Below are positions 1-7,597 of a DNA stretch of 64,000 bases, piece by piece. Position 1 is the stretch's first letter. Each line of letters begins with the position of its first letter. The translations under genes and the position numbers were made by a program. The stretch covers positions 1 to 64,000 of the forward strand of contig CAVYHJ010000028.1 of the NCBI GenBank assembly GCA_963768165.1, written 5' to 3'. The notes beneath the pieces are model-generated. The model ran no database searches. It saw only the letters and a program-made list of their open reading frames with translations, and had not been told where the DNA came from. The DNA comes from CAVYHJ01 sp963768165 [NCBI: uncultured bacterium] (lineage in GTDB: Bacteria > UBP4 > UBA4092).

Positions 1-921
1 AGCCCCCGATTACTGTACCACTCGTAATGTTAGTATACTCCAAGTTATGATGATTGTGGCAACTCGTAGGGAGCGTAGCGACCGAAGAGTTGCCACAGAT
101 TTCTTTAAATTCCTTGGGTGTCAAATAAGCCAAGGAACTATGGGGTCGGGTTTGATTGTACTCCTTTCTCCAATCTTCAATGATGATTTGAGCTTCCAAC
201 AGACTGGTAAATAATTCTCGATTTAAACATTCATCTCGGAACTTTCCGTGAAAACTTTCGATATACGGATTTTCCCAAGGTTCTCCAGGAGAAATATACA
301 GAGTGGTAATCTGTTTTTTTTGTAACCAGACTTGAATGGCATTAGCGATAAACTCCGGTCCGTTGTCACTACGAATATGTTCAGGGACTCCATATTCCTT
401 GATGACCTCTTGCAGTTCCCTCAACACCTCCCCGGAAGTGAGATACCGACCCACTCGAATCCGTAAGCTTTCCCGAGTATATTCATCCAAGAGGGTTAAA
501 CACTTCAACATACGTCCATCTGCGGTCTGGTCTTGAATCATATCCCAACTCCAGACATGATTCGGATATTCCGCTTTTCGGCGAACCCCCGTGGATAAGC
601 CTACTCTCCGCCGTTTTCTAGCTTTCTGCTTGACTTGTAAACCCATGATTCGCATTAATCGTTGAACTCTTTTTTTATTGATCTTCCATCCTGCCTTCTG
701 CAGTACTGCCGTGATCCGCCGATATCCATACCGAGGATACCGACGGGACAAGGTTTCTATCCGTTTCTTAAGCCGTCCCTCTATTTTATTCTCCAGGACT
801 TTATACCGATAACTACTTCTCCCAAACTGCATCACCTGACAGGCCCGACGTACCGAACACCCTTTCTCTTCCACCAACACTTGGATCATCTTCCTCTTCG
901 GGGACGGGCCTACCACTTTTT
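1..921 (-). CDS. IS3-family transposase OrfB (DDE integrase), 3' end outside window
   Basis: This frame is open from the frameshift site to the window edge and gives about 306 residues, near full length for IS407-group OrfB. It has an HTH_21-like N-terminal part (KMIQVLVEEKGCSVRRACQ) and an rve integrase core with the three catalytic acids visible in WSWDMIQD, RSDNGPEF and ENPYIESFHGKFRDE. The C-terminal YNQTRPHSSLAYLTP is the family signature. An ATG at 889 is the first possible independent start, but the protein is expected as an OrfAB fusion by -1 frameshifting. The last residues are encoded by a palindromic repeat (55-97). The stop is not seen; a TAG formed at the terminal repeat is likely. 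Confidence 0.92.
55..97. repeat. Palindromic repeat inside the transposase 3' end
   Basis: Perfect 11-base arms TGTGGCAACTC (55-65) and GAGTTGCCACA (87-97) enclose a 21-base loop containing GGAGCGTAGCGACC. It is read in frame by OrfB as CGNSSVATLPTSCHN, after the conserved family C-terminus. It looks like a small dispersed palindrome that has settled in the coding tail of the IS. Confidence 0.7.
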
Positions 922-1176
922 TGAGTTAATCTCCTTGATTAAATCATTCTCCAACAATAAGTCTGCGACTTTCTTCTTTAACCGGTTGTTCTCCTCTTCC
1001 AAGGCTTTTAACTGTTGCGCTTCCGACAAAGTCATCCCTCCATACTTCTGCTTCCACCGGTAGTAGGTCTGTTCCGTAATATTATGAACCTGACAAACTT
1101 GGGCAATGGTCTGCCCTCCTTCCACTTCTCTTAGTATCCGAAAAATCTCTTCCACTTTATGCCGTTTCTTTTGCAT
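910..1176 (-). CDS. IS3-family transposase OrfA
   Basis: The 88-residue protein has an HTH_Tnp_1 fold (about residues 5-50, with VEEIFRILREVEGGQTIAQVC and the following recognition helix TEQTYYRWKQKYGG) and a C-terminal leucine-zipper-like coiled coil (LKALEEENNRLKKKVADLLL), typical of IS407-group OrfA. It binds the terminal repeats. A purine-rich site (AAGAAGGAG) lies just ahead of the ATG. The frame ends at TAG immediately after the slippery heptamer, as expected for frameshift-regulated production of the OrfAB transposase. Confidence 0.94.
   Translation of the reverse strand: MQKKRHKVEEIFRILREVEGGQTIAQVCQVHNITEQTYYRWKQKYGGMTLSEAQQLKALEEENNRLKKKVADLLLENDLIKEINSKKW
916..922 (-). promoter_or_regulatory. 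Programmed -1 frameshift heptamer A_AAA_AAG
   Basis: On the minus strand the OrfA frame reads TCA AAA AAG TGG TAG. This places the canonical slippery heptamer AAAAAAG in the correct phase, six bases before the OrfA stop. Slipping back one base gives AAA AAA GTG GTA and continues straight into OrfB, which is open. This is the known IS3-family mechanism for making the fusion transposase. Confidence 0.88.
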
Positions 1177-1253
1177 GGGTATATCTCCTTCTTTTGTGAA
1201 GATATACTAACATTTCAGGTGGGCTAGTTTTCGGGGGTCAGGTCAAGAGAGCT

Positions 1254-2150
1254 GTGTTTGAAAAAGATATAGCGGAATATAGACTAAGATTGAAAGTAAT
1301 CGAATTTGTTACAAAGGTTTTGCATCGGTTGGCATTTAAGGGAGGTGTTTCTTTCTATGCATTAGTTATAAGAGCAATATTAAATAATCCTACAGATCCT
1401 CTTAAATCTTTAAAAAACTTCTCTGAACTCATTGATAAAAAACCTAACCACATCCCCTTTAAGTTTGCTATGATCGGAGATAGGCAGGATAATGATATCG
1501 AACCTCCTACCATGCTTTTAAAATCTGAATATTTACTTACCTTTCGACTGTTATCTGGAAATTATTCAGATGATTTCCCAACATCTGATCAATATCAGCC
1601 CACCTACTTAGCGGAAACCTTATCTCAAATAAAGGCATTATTACTTTCCAAGGATATTTGGAAAGATAAACATAGTGTTTATGATCCACCAATATTTTGT
1701 TGGAATATTGACTTTGAAAACCCAACGAATGAGCCATCAGAAAATGACATAAGAAATCCCCATAAGGTTTATTTGAAAATTGGATGGGAATATATCTTAT
1801 GCGGGTTAAGAATGCCTAAATATGGTTATGAATTGACTAATAAAATCTGTCGCAAAATATTGCTCGAACACTTGTCTGATAATCCTGACCAAAATATTAA
1901 ACCTATTATAGATTCCACCGATATTTATTCTTATCATGGCTTGGATGTCACCAAGGAGATTCAAAGATCATCCAGAGTTTTAACCGCTTTGGTTATTGAT
2001 TCAGAATTGAAGTATAAGAATATCTCATCTTGTCAGAATATTATTCATGAAAGATTAAACGAATACAAAAAGCATTTCGATTCGGTAAAACTTGTTGTCC
2101 CTGAAATGAGTGATATTCAAATTGCAATTAAAATCTTGGAGAATAAATAA
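1254..2150 (+). CDS. Unrecognised accessory protein, 5' end probably removed by the IS
   Basis: I do not recognise this 298-residue protein. The GTG used here as start has no good ribosome site and lies 9 bases inside the IS boundary. The same frame stays open back into the IS end (from about 1200), as expected when an element lands in a gene, so the true N-terminus is probably lost. The protein has no signal peptide or membrane segment and is AT-rich, unlike the housekeeping genes that follow. It contains a WEYILCGLRMPKYGYE stretch and an Asp/Glu-rich C-terminal part. Its stop is 8 bases before the MBL-fold gene, so the two form an operon. No function is proposed. Confidence 0.6.
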   Translation: MFEKDIAEYRLRLKVIEFVTKVLHRLAFKGGVSFYALVIRAILNNPTDPLKSLKNFSELIDKKPNHIPFKFAMIGDRQDNDIEPPTMLLKSEYLLTFRLLSGNYSDDFPTSDQYQPTYLAETLSQIKALLLSKDIWKDKHSVYDPPIFCWNIDFENPTNEPSENDIRNPHKVYLKIGWEYILCGLRMPKYGYELTNKICRKILLEHLSDNPDQNIKPIIDSTDIYSYHGLDVTKEIQRSSRVLTALVIDSELKYKNISSCQNIIHERLNEYKKHFDSVKLVVPEMSDIQIAIKILENK

Positions 2151-2158
2151 TTACAAAG

Positions 2159-3448
2159 ATGAACCTTAAAAAACTTGAAAATATTATTTATAGCAAACAT
2201 TATAATCAAGCCATTGAAATGTTAATAAAAATGGCAGCAAATCCCCAAAGAGATTTGCTGCTAGCTACTGCTTATTACGAGACAGGTAAAAACGATAAAG
2301 CATTGTCTCTATTATATGAATTATTTTTTTATCAACAGGAATATTTTATTAAGAATTTTAACGATCGAAAAAAACTTGTTGACCTTTTAGATAGTATACT
2401 TACTATAACGGATCCAGAATCTCATCAACTTATGAATAAACAATTTGAAGTATTTACAAAAGAATCTTCAGATATTCTTAAAGCCTTTTATTTAGGAGGT
2501 GCAAAACATGATTTTACATTTTCAGAGATAGTATATAACGAGAAGAAAAAAATTGAAAAATCCCTCACTCGTGGGAGAACAATTGCAACAGAATTATATT
2601 TCATCGAATTCTTAAAGAAATATTCTTCTTATACCCCTCTTTTACAATCCACCGTAAACGAAAGTGTAGGAGGAGGATATTTTATATGCTTAAATAATTA
2701 TGGTTTGGTTGTAGATCCAGGGCATCATTATCTCGATAATTTTTATAAAAACCATAGAAGTTTTGAAGATATTGATGGAATACTAGTAACTCATTTTCAT
2801 GATGATCATTATGCAGAGTTACCAGCATTATTATCTCTTATTCATCAAAGCAAAAAATATGATAGATTAAGAAATAAAAAATACGATTTATTTCTGGATA
2901 TAGAAACCTATAATAATTTCTACAAACTATTCAATAACTCAAGTCGATTCAGGAAAATAATTAAACTCAAATATTACGAAAACAATAAAAAGACACCTAT
3001 AAAAATACAAGATGGAATATTTTTAGAAGCATTACCAGCGAAGCATTCAACACTAGTTAAGAATAGTAGTGTTGGCATATTAATCACATTAAAGCATAAG
3101 AAAATCCAACTATTTATAACCGGTGATACAGGATGGAGTGAAGAATTGGGACGTGTTTATAAGAAAAAAAATATTTTTAATAATTGTATTCTTGTCGCTC
3201 ATGTAAGCACTATTTTTCCCACTGAAATACTTACATATTTAGAAGGTAAACCAAAGTATTACGATAAACATCTATGCATACATGGATTAATAAATACAAT
3301 TGAATGTTTAAAACCCAAAAGTATTATACTGTCAGAAATTGGGGAAGAACTTTCACCTGTTATTGCCTTTTTAAAAAGCTTAATTCATTATAAGTATGGG
3401 AAAAAATGTTTAATTGGGTATAATGGTTTACAAGAACATATTAATTAA
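2159..3448 (+). CDS. TPR/metallo-beta-lactamase-fold hydrolase
   Basis: The 429-residue protein has two parts. The N-terminal 130 residues are alpha-helical with a TPR-like unit (AYYETGKNDKALSLLYELF). The rest is a metallo-beta-lactamase fold: DPGHHY precedes the metal motif THFHDDH (about residues 211-217), followed by a histidine in LPAKHSTL (about 295) and GDT (about 321). Such folds hydrolyse phosphodiester, thioester or lactone bonds; the substrate cannot be read here. It lacks the long beta-CASP insert of nucleases as far as I can see. It is the second gene of an AT-rich pair next to an IS, suggesting horizontally acquired cargo. Confidence 0.75.
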   Translation: MNLKKLENIIYSKHYNQAIEMLIKMAANPQRDLLLATAYYETGKNDKALSLLYELFFYQQEYFIKNFNDRKKLVDLLDSILTITDPESHQLMNKQFEVFTKESSDILKAFYLGGAKHDFTFSEIVYNEKKKIEKSLTRGRTIATELYFIEFLKKYSSYTPLLQSTVNESVGGGYFICLNNYGLVVDPGHHYLDNFYKNHRSFEDIDGILVTHFHDDHYAELPALLSLIHQSKKYDRLRNKKYDLFLDIETYNNFYKLFNNSSRFRKIIKLKYYENNKKTPIKIQDGIFLEALPAKHSTLVKNSSVGILITLKHKKIQLFITGDTGWSEELGRVYKKKNIFNNCILVAHVSTIFPTEILTYLEGKPKYYDKHLCIHGLINTIECLKPKSIILSEIGEELSPVIAFLKSLIHYKYGKKCLIGYNGLQEHIN

Positions 3449-3583
3449 ATCAGATAAATATTAGATTGTATGATTAAATTAAAACACGCAATTCCCTATC
3501 AAAACCAAAATTGTTTGTAAGGTTTGATGAAATTATGCACAAAATGATACGGGTCTTTAAATTATATAATAGGAGATCTCTTC

Positions 3584-3766
3584 ATGACTAACAAACCGTT
3601 AACATTATTAGAAAAACAAAGAATCTATGATGCGATCGATACAAATAAGACTGAAAGTGATAAGGATCCATGCGAAATTATTGCGACAACATATAATGGT
3701 GATGAAGAAAAATATCTTAGAGATATGGCAAAGTGGTTAGGTGTTACGCTAGACAATCAAGACTAA
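3584..3766 (+). CDS. Small hypothetical protein (60 aa)
   Basis: A short acidic protein with a GGAGA ribosome site 8 bases before its ATG. It has no membrane segment and contains one cysteine. It is predicted helical (LLEKQRIYDAIDTN, EEKYLRDMAKWLG). The AT-rich composition matches the upstream accessory pair, from which it is separated by about 135 bases without recognisable signals. The good ribosome site supports it being real, but I do not recognise a family. Confidence 0.55.
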   Translation: MTNKPLTLLEKQRIYDAIDTNKTESDKDPCEIIATTYNGDEEKYLRDMAKWLGVTLDNQD

Positions 3767-3830
3767 ACAGCATAGATATTCATATTGAAAGTCCAAAGTT
3801 GAAGACCAGAAGTATAAGTACGTAAGATAT

Positions 3831-4020
3831 GACAAAATGTCGTGGTGATGTGAAAAAAGTGACAATAATGTCATAAAATCAGGTATTTTTGAGAGGGTAG
3901 GCTATAGGATTACTCCGTACTAACTTCGCTTTAACTCCGTATTGTCTCCCATTGAAATCCGGAGGAAGAAAGGCTAAGATTCGGAGTTGAGAAATTCACT
4001 AAAAAGTGACAATATTGTCA
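3831..4020. promoter_or_regulatory. Cluster of three GACA-N3/4-TGTC palindromes
   Basis: GACAAAATGTC at 3831-3841, TGACAATAATGTCA at 3860-3873 and the perfect 14-base TGACAATATTGTCA at 4007-4020 share one dyad consensus. The first is followed by GTGGT, so 16 bases (3831-3846) are identical to the complement of 19637-19652, the site upstream of the exported protein at 19446. I infer binding sites for one regulator, plausibly the NtrC-type regulator at 19695-21074. I could not find a convincing -24/-12 promoter beside this cluster, and the 257-base gap (3767-4023) holds no gene I can support. Confidence 0.5.
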
Positions 4021-4023
4021 TAA

Positions 4024-4470
4024 TTATTGTTGAACTTTTGCATTTCTAGCGCGTTGTTCGGCTTGTTTGACCATATCTTCGGGTATTTTAACGACCTCCG
4101 CGGCTTCCACTTTGGTAACAAATACCCGGACGGTATCCCCGACTTTGAGATCGGACAGTTTAATTAGTTCATACTTAAGAGCACGGTTCGGATACCGTCG
4201 TTTGAGACTGGGTGTTGTATCGGCACTTTGAGTGTTCTCTGGATGGATGATGGTTTCGACTGGTGCATCTTCGCCGACTTTGACTCCGACAGTATTGGAC
4301 TTTTTTCCACGTCCCACTTCCACGATAATAGTATGGGTGTCGGTATTAATCCGAGTAACTTTGCCGGTAATCGGCGCTCCTTGGGGCATTTCATCCGCAA
4401 GGGATAATCCCATAACAGACACGATTATAATCCCTGCCAAACCGAGGATTTTGATGGTTTTTTCTGTCAT
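4024..4470 (-). CDS. Exported DUF5666-like small protein
   Basis: The likely start is the ATG at 4470 (MTEKTIKILGLAG), preceded by GGAAAGGAG; an in-frame extension to 4533 has no ribosome site. The first 25 residues form a signal peptide or anchor (LGLAGIIIVSVMGLSLA). The mature part has a beta-strand pattern (GKVTRINTDTHTIIVEV ... LKVGDTVRVFVTKVEA) like the OB-like DUF5666 and YgdI-type domains, and ends in a charged helix. Function is unknown. Its C-terminal stop touches the third GACA-TGTC palindrome. The other exported protein of this kind (19039-19446) also has such sites nearby. Confidence 0.65.
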   Translation of the reverse strand: MTEKTIKILGLAGIIIVSVMGLSLADEMPQGAPITGKVTRINTDTHTIIVEVGRGKKSNTVGVKVGEDAPVETIIHPENTQSADTTPSLKRRYPNRALKYELIKLSDLKVGDTVRVFVTKVEAAEVVKIPEDMVKQAEQRARNAKVQQ

Positions 4471-4518
4471 AAACCAGGTTCTCCTTTCCTTATAAAAAAT
4501 AGGGGCAAAAATCCGACA

Positions 4519-4535
4519 GGTTGGGAAACCCAACC
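4519..4535. repeat. 7-bp inverted repeat upstream of the exported protein
   Basis: GGTTGGG and CCCAACC separated by AAA lie 49-65 bases ahead of the start at 4470. The hairpin has no T-run in either direction, so it is more likely an operator or leader structure than a terminator. Confidence 0.35.
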
Positions 4536-4629
4536 CTTACTTTTCCAAGTTATCTATTGTAACATTACTTAATCCAAAGAGAGAAAGAAATTTATGCAAA
4601 AAGGACAAAAGAGTAAATTCACGATTTAA

Positions 4630-4658
4630 TTGACGATAACGGTCAGGAATGATAAACT
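4630..4658 (+). promoter_or_regulatory. Sigma-70-type promoter for the GHL10-like gene
   Basis: TTGACG, a 17-base spacer and TAAACT lie about 130 bases ahead of the start at 4787. The -35 is strong and the -10 fair. It is the only such pair seen in the 4471-4786 gap. Confidence 0.45.
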
Positions 4659-4786
4659 AAATAATGTTAAAAAGGTAAAATCGTGTAACCCTTCTCGCAA
4701 GAAACCCGATTTCAGTAGAGTCATAGTGCAGACATGATTCTACGATACCCATTCTAATTTAATAACCCTACTTGGAGCCAAGGGAC

Positions 4787-6877
4787 GTGTCTATAAAAAC
4801 AGATTTAAGATTGAGTTTATCCCGACGTATCTTCTCGGTTGGTTTATTTTTGGTTATTCTACTCGCGGGGAGTTTATGGGTTCAAGCGACTCCTCTGGAA
4901 AATGTCAAACCTGTCAAAACCAAAATGTTATGGATTGACGCGGAACAGGATGTTTTTTTGATGTCCACCAAGACGGCGGTTCAGGCGATTTTGGATAAAT
5001 GTACCGCGGCGGGTATTAACACGATTGCGTTGGATATCAAGCCATTTTCCGGGTTTGTTTTATATGACAGTAAAATCGCACCCAAGATGACATCGTTTAA
5101 AGGAAAACCCTATCCTGAGAAATTTGATTTACTAAAAACCGTTATTACGGAAGGACACAAGCGGGGATTGGCAATTCACGCCGCACTGAATATATTTTCC
5201 GAGGGATTGAAAGCCGAAAAAGAAGGTCCGGTGTTTGCCCATCCTGATTGGGAAACGGTCGCCTATACCATTTCTTATCTCCTCAAAGCCCCGAGCGGAG
5301 ACGAACAAACCATCGCGGAAGTCAATCAACGCACGTCCGATAATACGTTGGTCATGTATACACCCGAATATGGGGACAAAGTTTATCCACGCAATATGCC
5401 GGGAAACACCATTGACGGGAACACGTTATCCCCGTCCTCCAAATGGGTATCGGATAGTACGCCGGGACCCCACTGGCTGGCGTTGGAATGGCCAACTCCC
5501 AATAAAATTGATACGGTGAAATTATCTTTTGTAAAGGGGTATATTATTCCGAAATACCGTATTCAATCCAACGCAAATGGAACATGGATTGACTTGGTCA
5601 AGGTGGAAAATAATCGGGAAGCCAATCCGATTCATTCCTTTCTTCCGTTGAGCAGTAAACAAATCCGGTTTTTTGTAGACGACGCGGGGGTTGATTCCAC
5701 CGCCCGTTTGATGGAAATCGGCGTGTATAGCGTACAAGGAGGTACTTCCATGATAAACCTAACTTCCGATGCACAAGCTACGGCGGATTCGGTTTTTGGT
5801 CGGGGAACTCCCAGCACATTTTATGTAATTAGTAAAAATACTGTAACGAATATTGTGGCAGAGAATCATATCGGTCCGGAAGGATTAGAAATCCCCAAAG
5901 ACGGATATTTGATTTCTGCCGATGGGAAATCACGTACCTGGGCGGAAGCAGAATTACAAGAAGATTCCATGATTATCCGGGGGACACGAAGCCGGTTGAC
6001 TCCTGAGACGCAAATGCAGGAGGGGACGTTGGTGTATGTGAATCCGGCAAACCCGGATGTTCAGGAACGTGAATTATCCATTCTTGAAGAAGTGGTCAAG
6101 AATTATAATGTGGACGGGATTGTGTTGGACCGGGTGCGATATGATAATTTCAGTGTGGACTTCAGCAATTTATCGCGCCGGCAATTTGAACAATTTATCG
6201 GGGAGACAGTAGCAAGGTGGCCGGAAGATATTTATCAAATGACACAGGGTCACAAAGGAATTGAGACGGTTCCAGGAAAATATTATCCTGAATGGATCTA
6301 CTGGCGGGCATCGGTGATTAAAGATTTTATTGACCAGGTAAAAGAGAATGTCAAAGACATCAAACCCAAACTGCAATTTGGCGATTATGTGGGGGCATGG
6401 TATCCGAGTTATTATGAGGTCGGTGTCAATTGGGCGTCCTCGAAATATGATCCCAGTCGGGAATATGAGTGGGCGACTCCGGGGTATCGAGGAACAGGAT
6501 ACGCGGAATCATTGGATTTTCTTTGTCCGGGACTTTATTATCCCGAATTAACTGTTGCAGACGCACTGGCAACAGGGAAAAAAGAGTACGAAAGTTTAGA
6601 AGGCGGAATCCAGTTAATAGATAAAGTGGTTGGGAATTCCACAAAAGTTTTTGCGAGTTTATACTATCCTAATATTACACCACCCGAGACGTTCAAGAAA
6701 GCCGTAAAAATGGCGCTGGAAGGAACCGACGGTGTTATGATTTTCTCTATGATTAATTTCGAGAGTGAGAATAAGTGGGATTTGTTGAAAGAAGCTTTGT
6801 CAGTGAACAATGTGACAGAGATGAAAACCCATCTTAGGAAGCCCGACAAAAAAACCGCTTATCGGATAAAATATTAA
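4787..6877 (+). CDS. Exported glycoside-hydrolase-like protein (GHL10/DUF187 type) with F5/8-like insert
   Basis: The N-terminus has a signal segment (IFSVGLFLVILLAGSLWVQA). Residues about 45-165 and 395-680 form the GHL10/YngK-like TIM-barrel family: KMLWIDAEQDVF, INTIALDIKPFSG, HAALNIFSEG, NYNVDGIVLDRVRYD and SLYYPN. Between them (about 185-320) sits a discoidin/F5-8C-like beta domain (DGNTLSPSSKWVSD ... HWLALEWPTPNKIDTVKL). The role is probably cell-wall or polysaccharide glycan hydrolysis or binding outside the inner membrane. The start is taken as GTG 4787, because TTG 4772 overlaps the GGAG ribosome site at 4774-4777. No closely linked genes reveal its substrate. Confidence 0.75.
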   Translation: MSIKTDLRLSLSRRIFSVGLFLVILLAGSLWVQATPLENVKPVKTKMLWIDAEQDVFLMSTKTAVQAILDKCTAAGINTIALDIKPFSGFVLYDSKIAPKMTSFKGKPYPEKFDLLKTVITEGHKRGLAIHAALNIFSEGLKAEKEGPVFAHPDWETVAYTISYLLKAPSGDEQTIAEVNQRTSDNTLVMYTPEYGDKVYPRNMPGNTIDGNTLSPSSKWVSDSTPGPHWLALEWPTPNKIDTVKLSFVKGYIIPKYRIQSNANGTWIDLVKVENNREANPIHSFLPLSSKQIRFFVDDAGVDSTARLMEIGVYSVQGGTSMINLTSDAQATADSVFGRGTPSTFYVISKNTVTNIVAENHIGPEGLEIPKDGYLISADGKSRTWAEAELQEDSMIIRGTRSRLTPETQMQEGTLVYVNPANPDVQERELSILEEVVKNYNVDGIVLDRVRYDNFSVDFSNLSRRQFEQFIGETVARWPEDIYQMTQGHKGIETVPGKYYPEWIYWRASVIKDFIDQVKENVKDIKPKLQFGDYVGAWYPSYYEVGVNWASSKYDPSREYEWATPGYRGTGYAESLDFLCPGLYYPELTVADALATGKKEYESLEGGIQLIDKVVGNSTKVFASLYYPNITPPETFKKAVKMALEGTDGVMIFSMINFESENKWDLLKEALSVNNVTEMKTHLRKPDKKTAYRIKY

Positions 6878-6915
6878 TCGCACAAAGATACTAAAATAAG
6901 GTAAAATCGTAGGTC

Positions 6916-7575
6916 ATGAATATTTCTATTCCCCATATAGCAGAATTTCTGATTGAATTGGTACTGTTTTTCTTTGCGGTCATTGTACATGAATGCGCAC
7001 ATGGATGGGTAGCAGGAAAGTGCGGCGACCCGACGGCAAAGATGTTGGGACGAATTACGTTAAATCCCATTAAACATATAGACCCGATTGGAACGATTAT
7101 TTTACCGCTTCTCATGAAATTTATGGGTGGACCTATCTTCGGTTGGGCGAAACCGGTACCGGTGAATCCCTTTAATTTTCGCCATCCCAGGAAAGATATG
7201 ATTTGGGTGGCGGCGGCAGGGCCCATTTCAAATATTATCATGGCGGGAATCGCAGTTGGAGTTATCGCAACCATTACCTGGTTAAAATCAATCGCGCATA
7301 TTCCTTTTGGGGATATCGTTATTTCGTTAGCGACGACTTTTATTTTAATCAACGTCCTATTGGCAGCATTCAACATGATTCCGATTCCGCCCTTAGACGG
7401 GTCAAGAATTGTTGCCGGATTATTGCCTTACAATATGGCGGTACAATACTCGCGAATAGAACCTTTTGGATTTCTCATTGTTTTATTGTTAGTGCAATTC
7501 CAAGCTTTGAACTGGATGTTTCATTTGACATTGGGATGGACAGATTTTATCATTCATGCCGCGACAAGCATATAA
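6916..7575 (+). CDS. Site-2 protease family membrane metallopeptidase (M50, YwhC-like)
   Basis: The 219-residue polytopic protein has the zinc motif HECAH (about residue 33) in the first long helix and the second metal and fold signature NMIPIPPLDGS (about 155-165). The short length and the GPISNIIMAG loop match the compact YwhC/Rip-like M50 group. It probably cleaves membrane proteins within the bilayer. It lies just upstream of trpS and scpA in the same direction, a neighbourhood found in many bacteria, and is likely co-transcribed with them. Confidence 0.9.
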   Translation: MNISIPHIAEFLIELVLFFFAVIVHECAHGWVAGKCGDPTAKMLGRITLNPIKHIDPIGTIILPLLMKFMGGPIFGWAKPVPVNPFNFRHPRKDMIWVAAAGPISNIIMAGIAVGVIATITWLKSIAHIPFGDIVISLATTFILINVLLAAFNMIPIPPLDGSRIVAGLLPYNMAVQYSRIEPFGFLIVLLLVQFQALNWMFHLTLGWTDFIIHAATSI

Positions 7576-7597
7576 AATTTATTAACCAAAGGACATT

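Larger units (their letters stand above)
1..1245 (-). mobile_element. IS3-family (IS407-group) insertion sequence, cut by window edge
   Basis: Two overlapping reading frames on the minus strand (OrfA 1176-910, OrfB from about 921 leftwards) joined by an A6G slippery site are the standard IS3-family plan. OrfB carries the DDE motifs of the IS407 group. The two ends are related inverted repeats: 1-41 resembles the complement of about 1202-1245, both with a CCCCCGA core and a shared AATGTTAGTATA block. The outer end at 1245 reads TGACCTGACCCCCG on the minus strand, so by symmetry the left end should lie about 5 bases before the window. The element looks intact and recent, because both frames are open. 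Confidence 0.93.

Noticed and set aside
662-1063. Plus-strand open frame across the IS
   Set aside because: It is antisense to OrfA/OrfB, whose motifs are clear; composition is that of a shadow frame.
1254-3448. Known cyclic-nucleotide (CBASS-like) or restriction system
   Set aside because: No nucleotidyltransferase, helicase, methyltransferase or known effector domain is visible in either gene.
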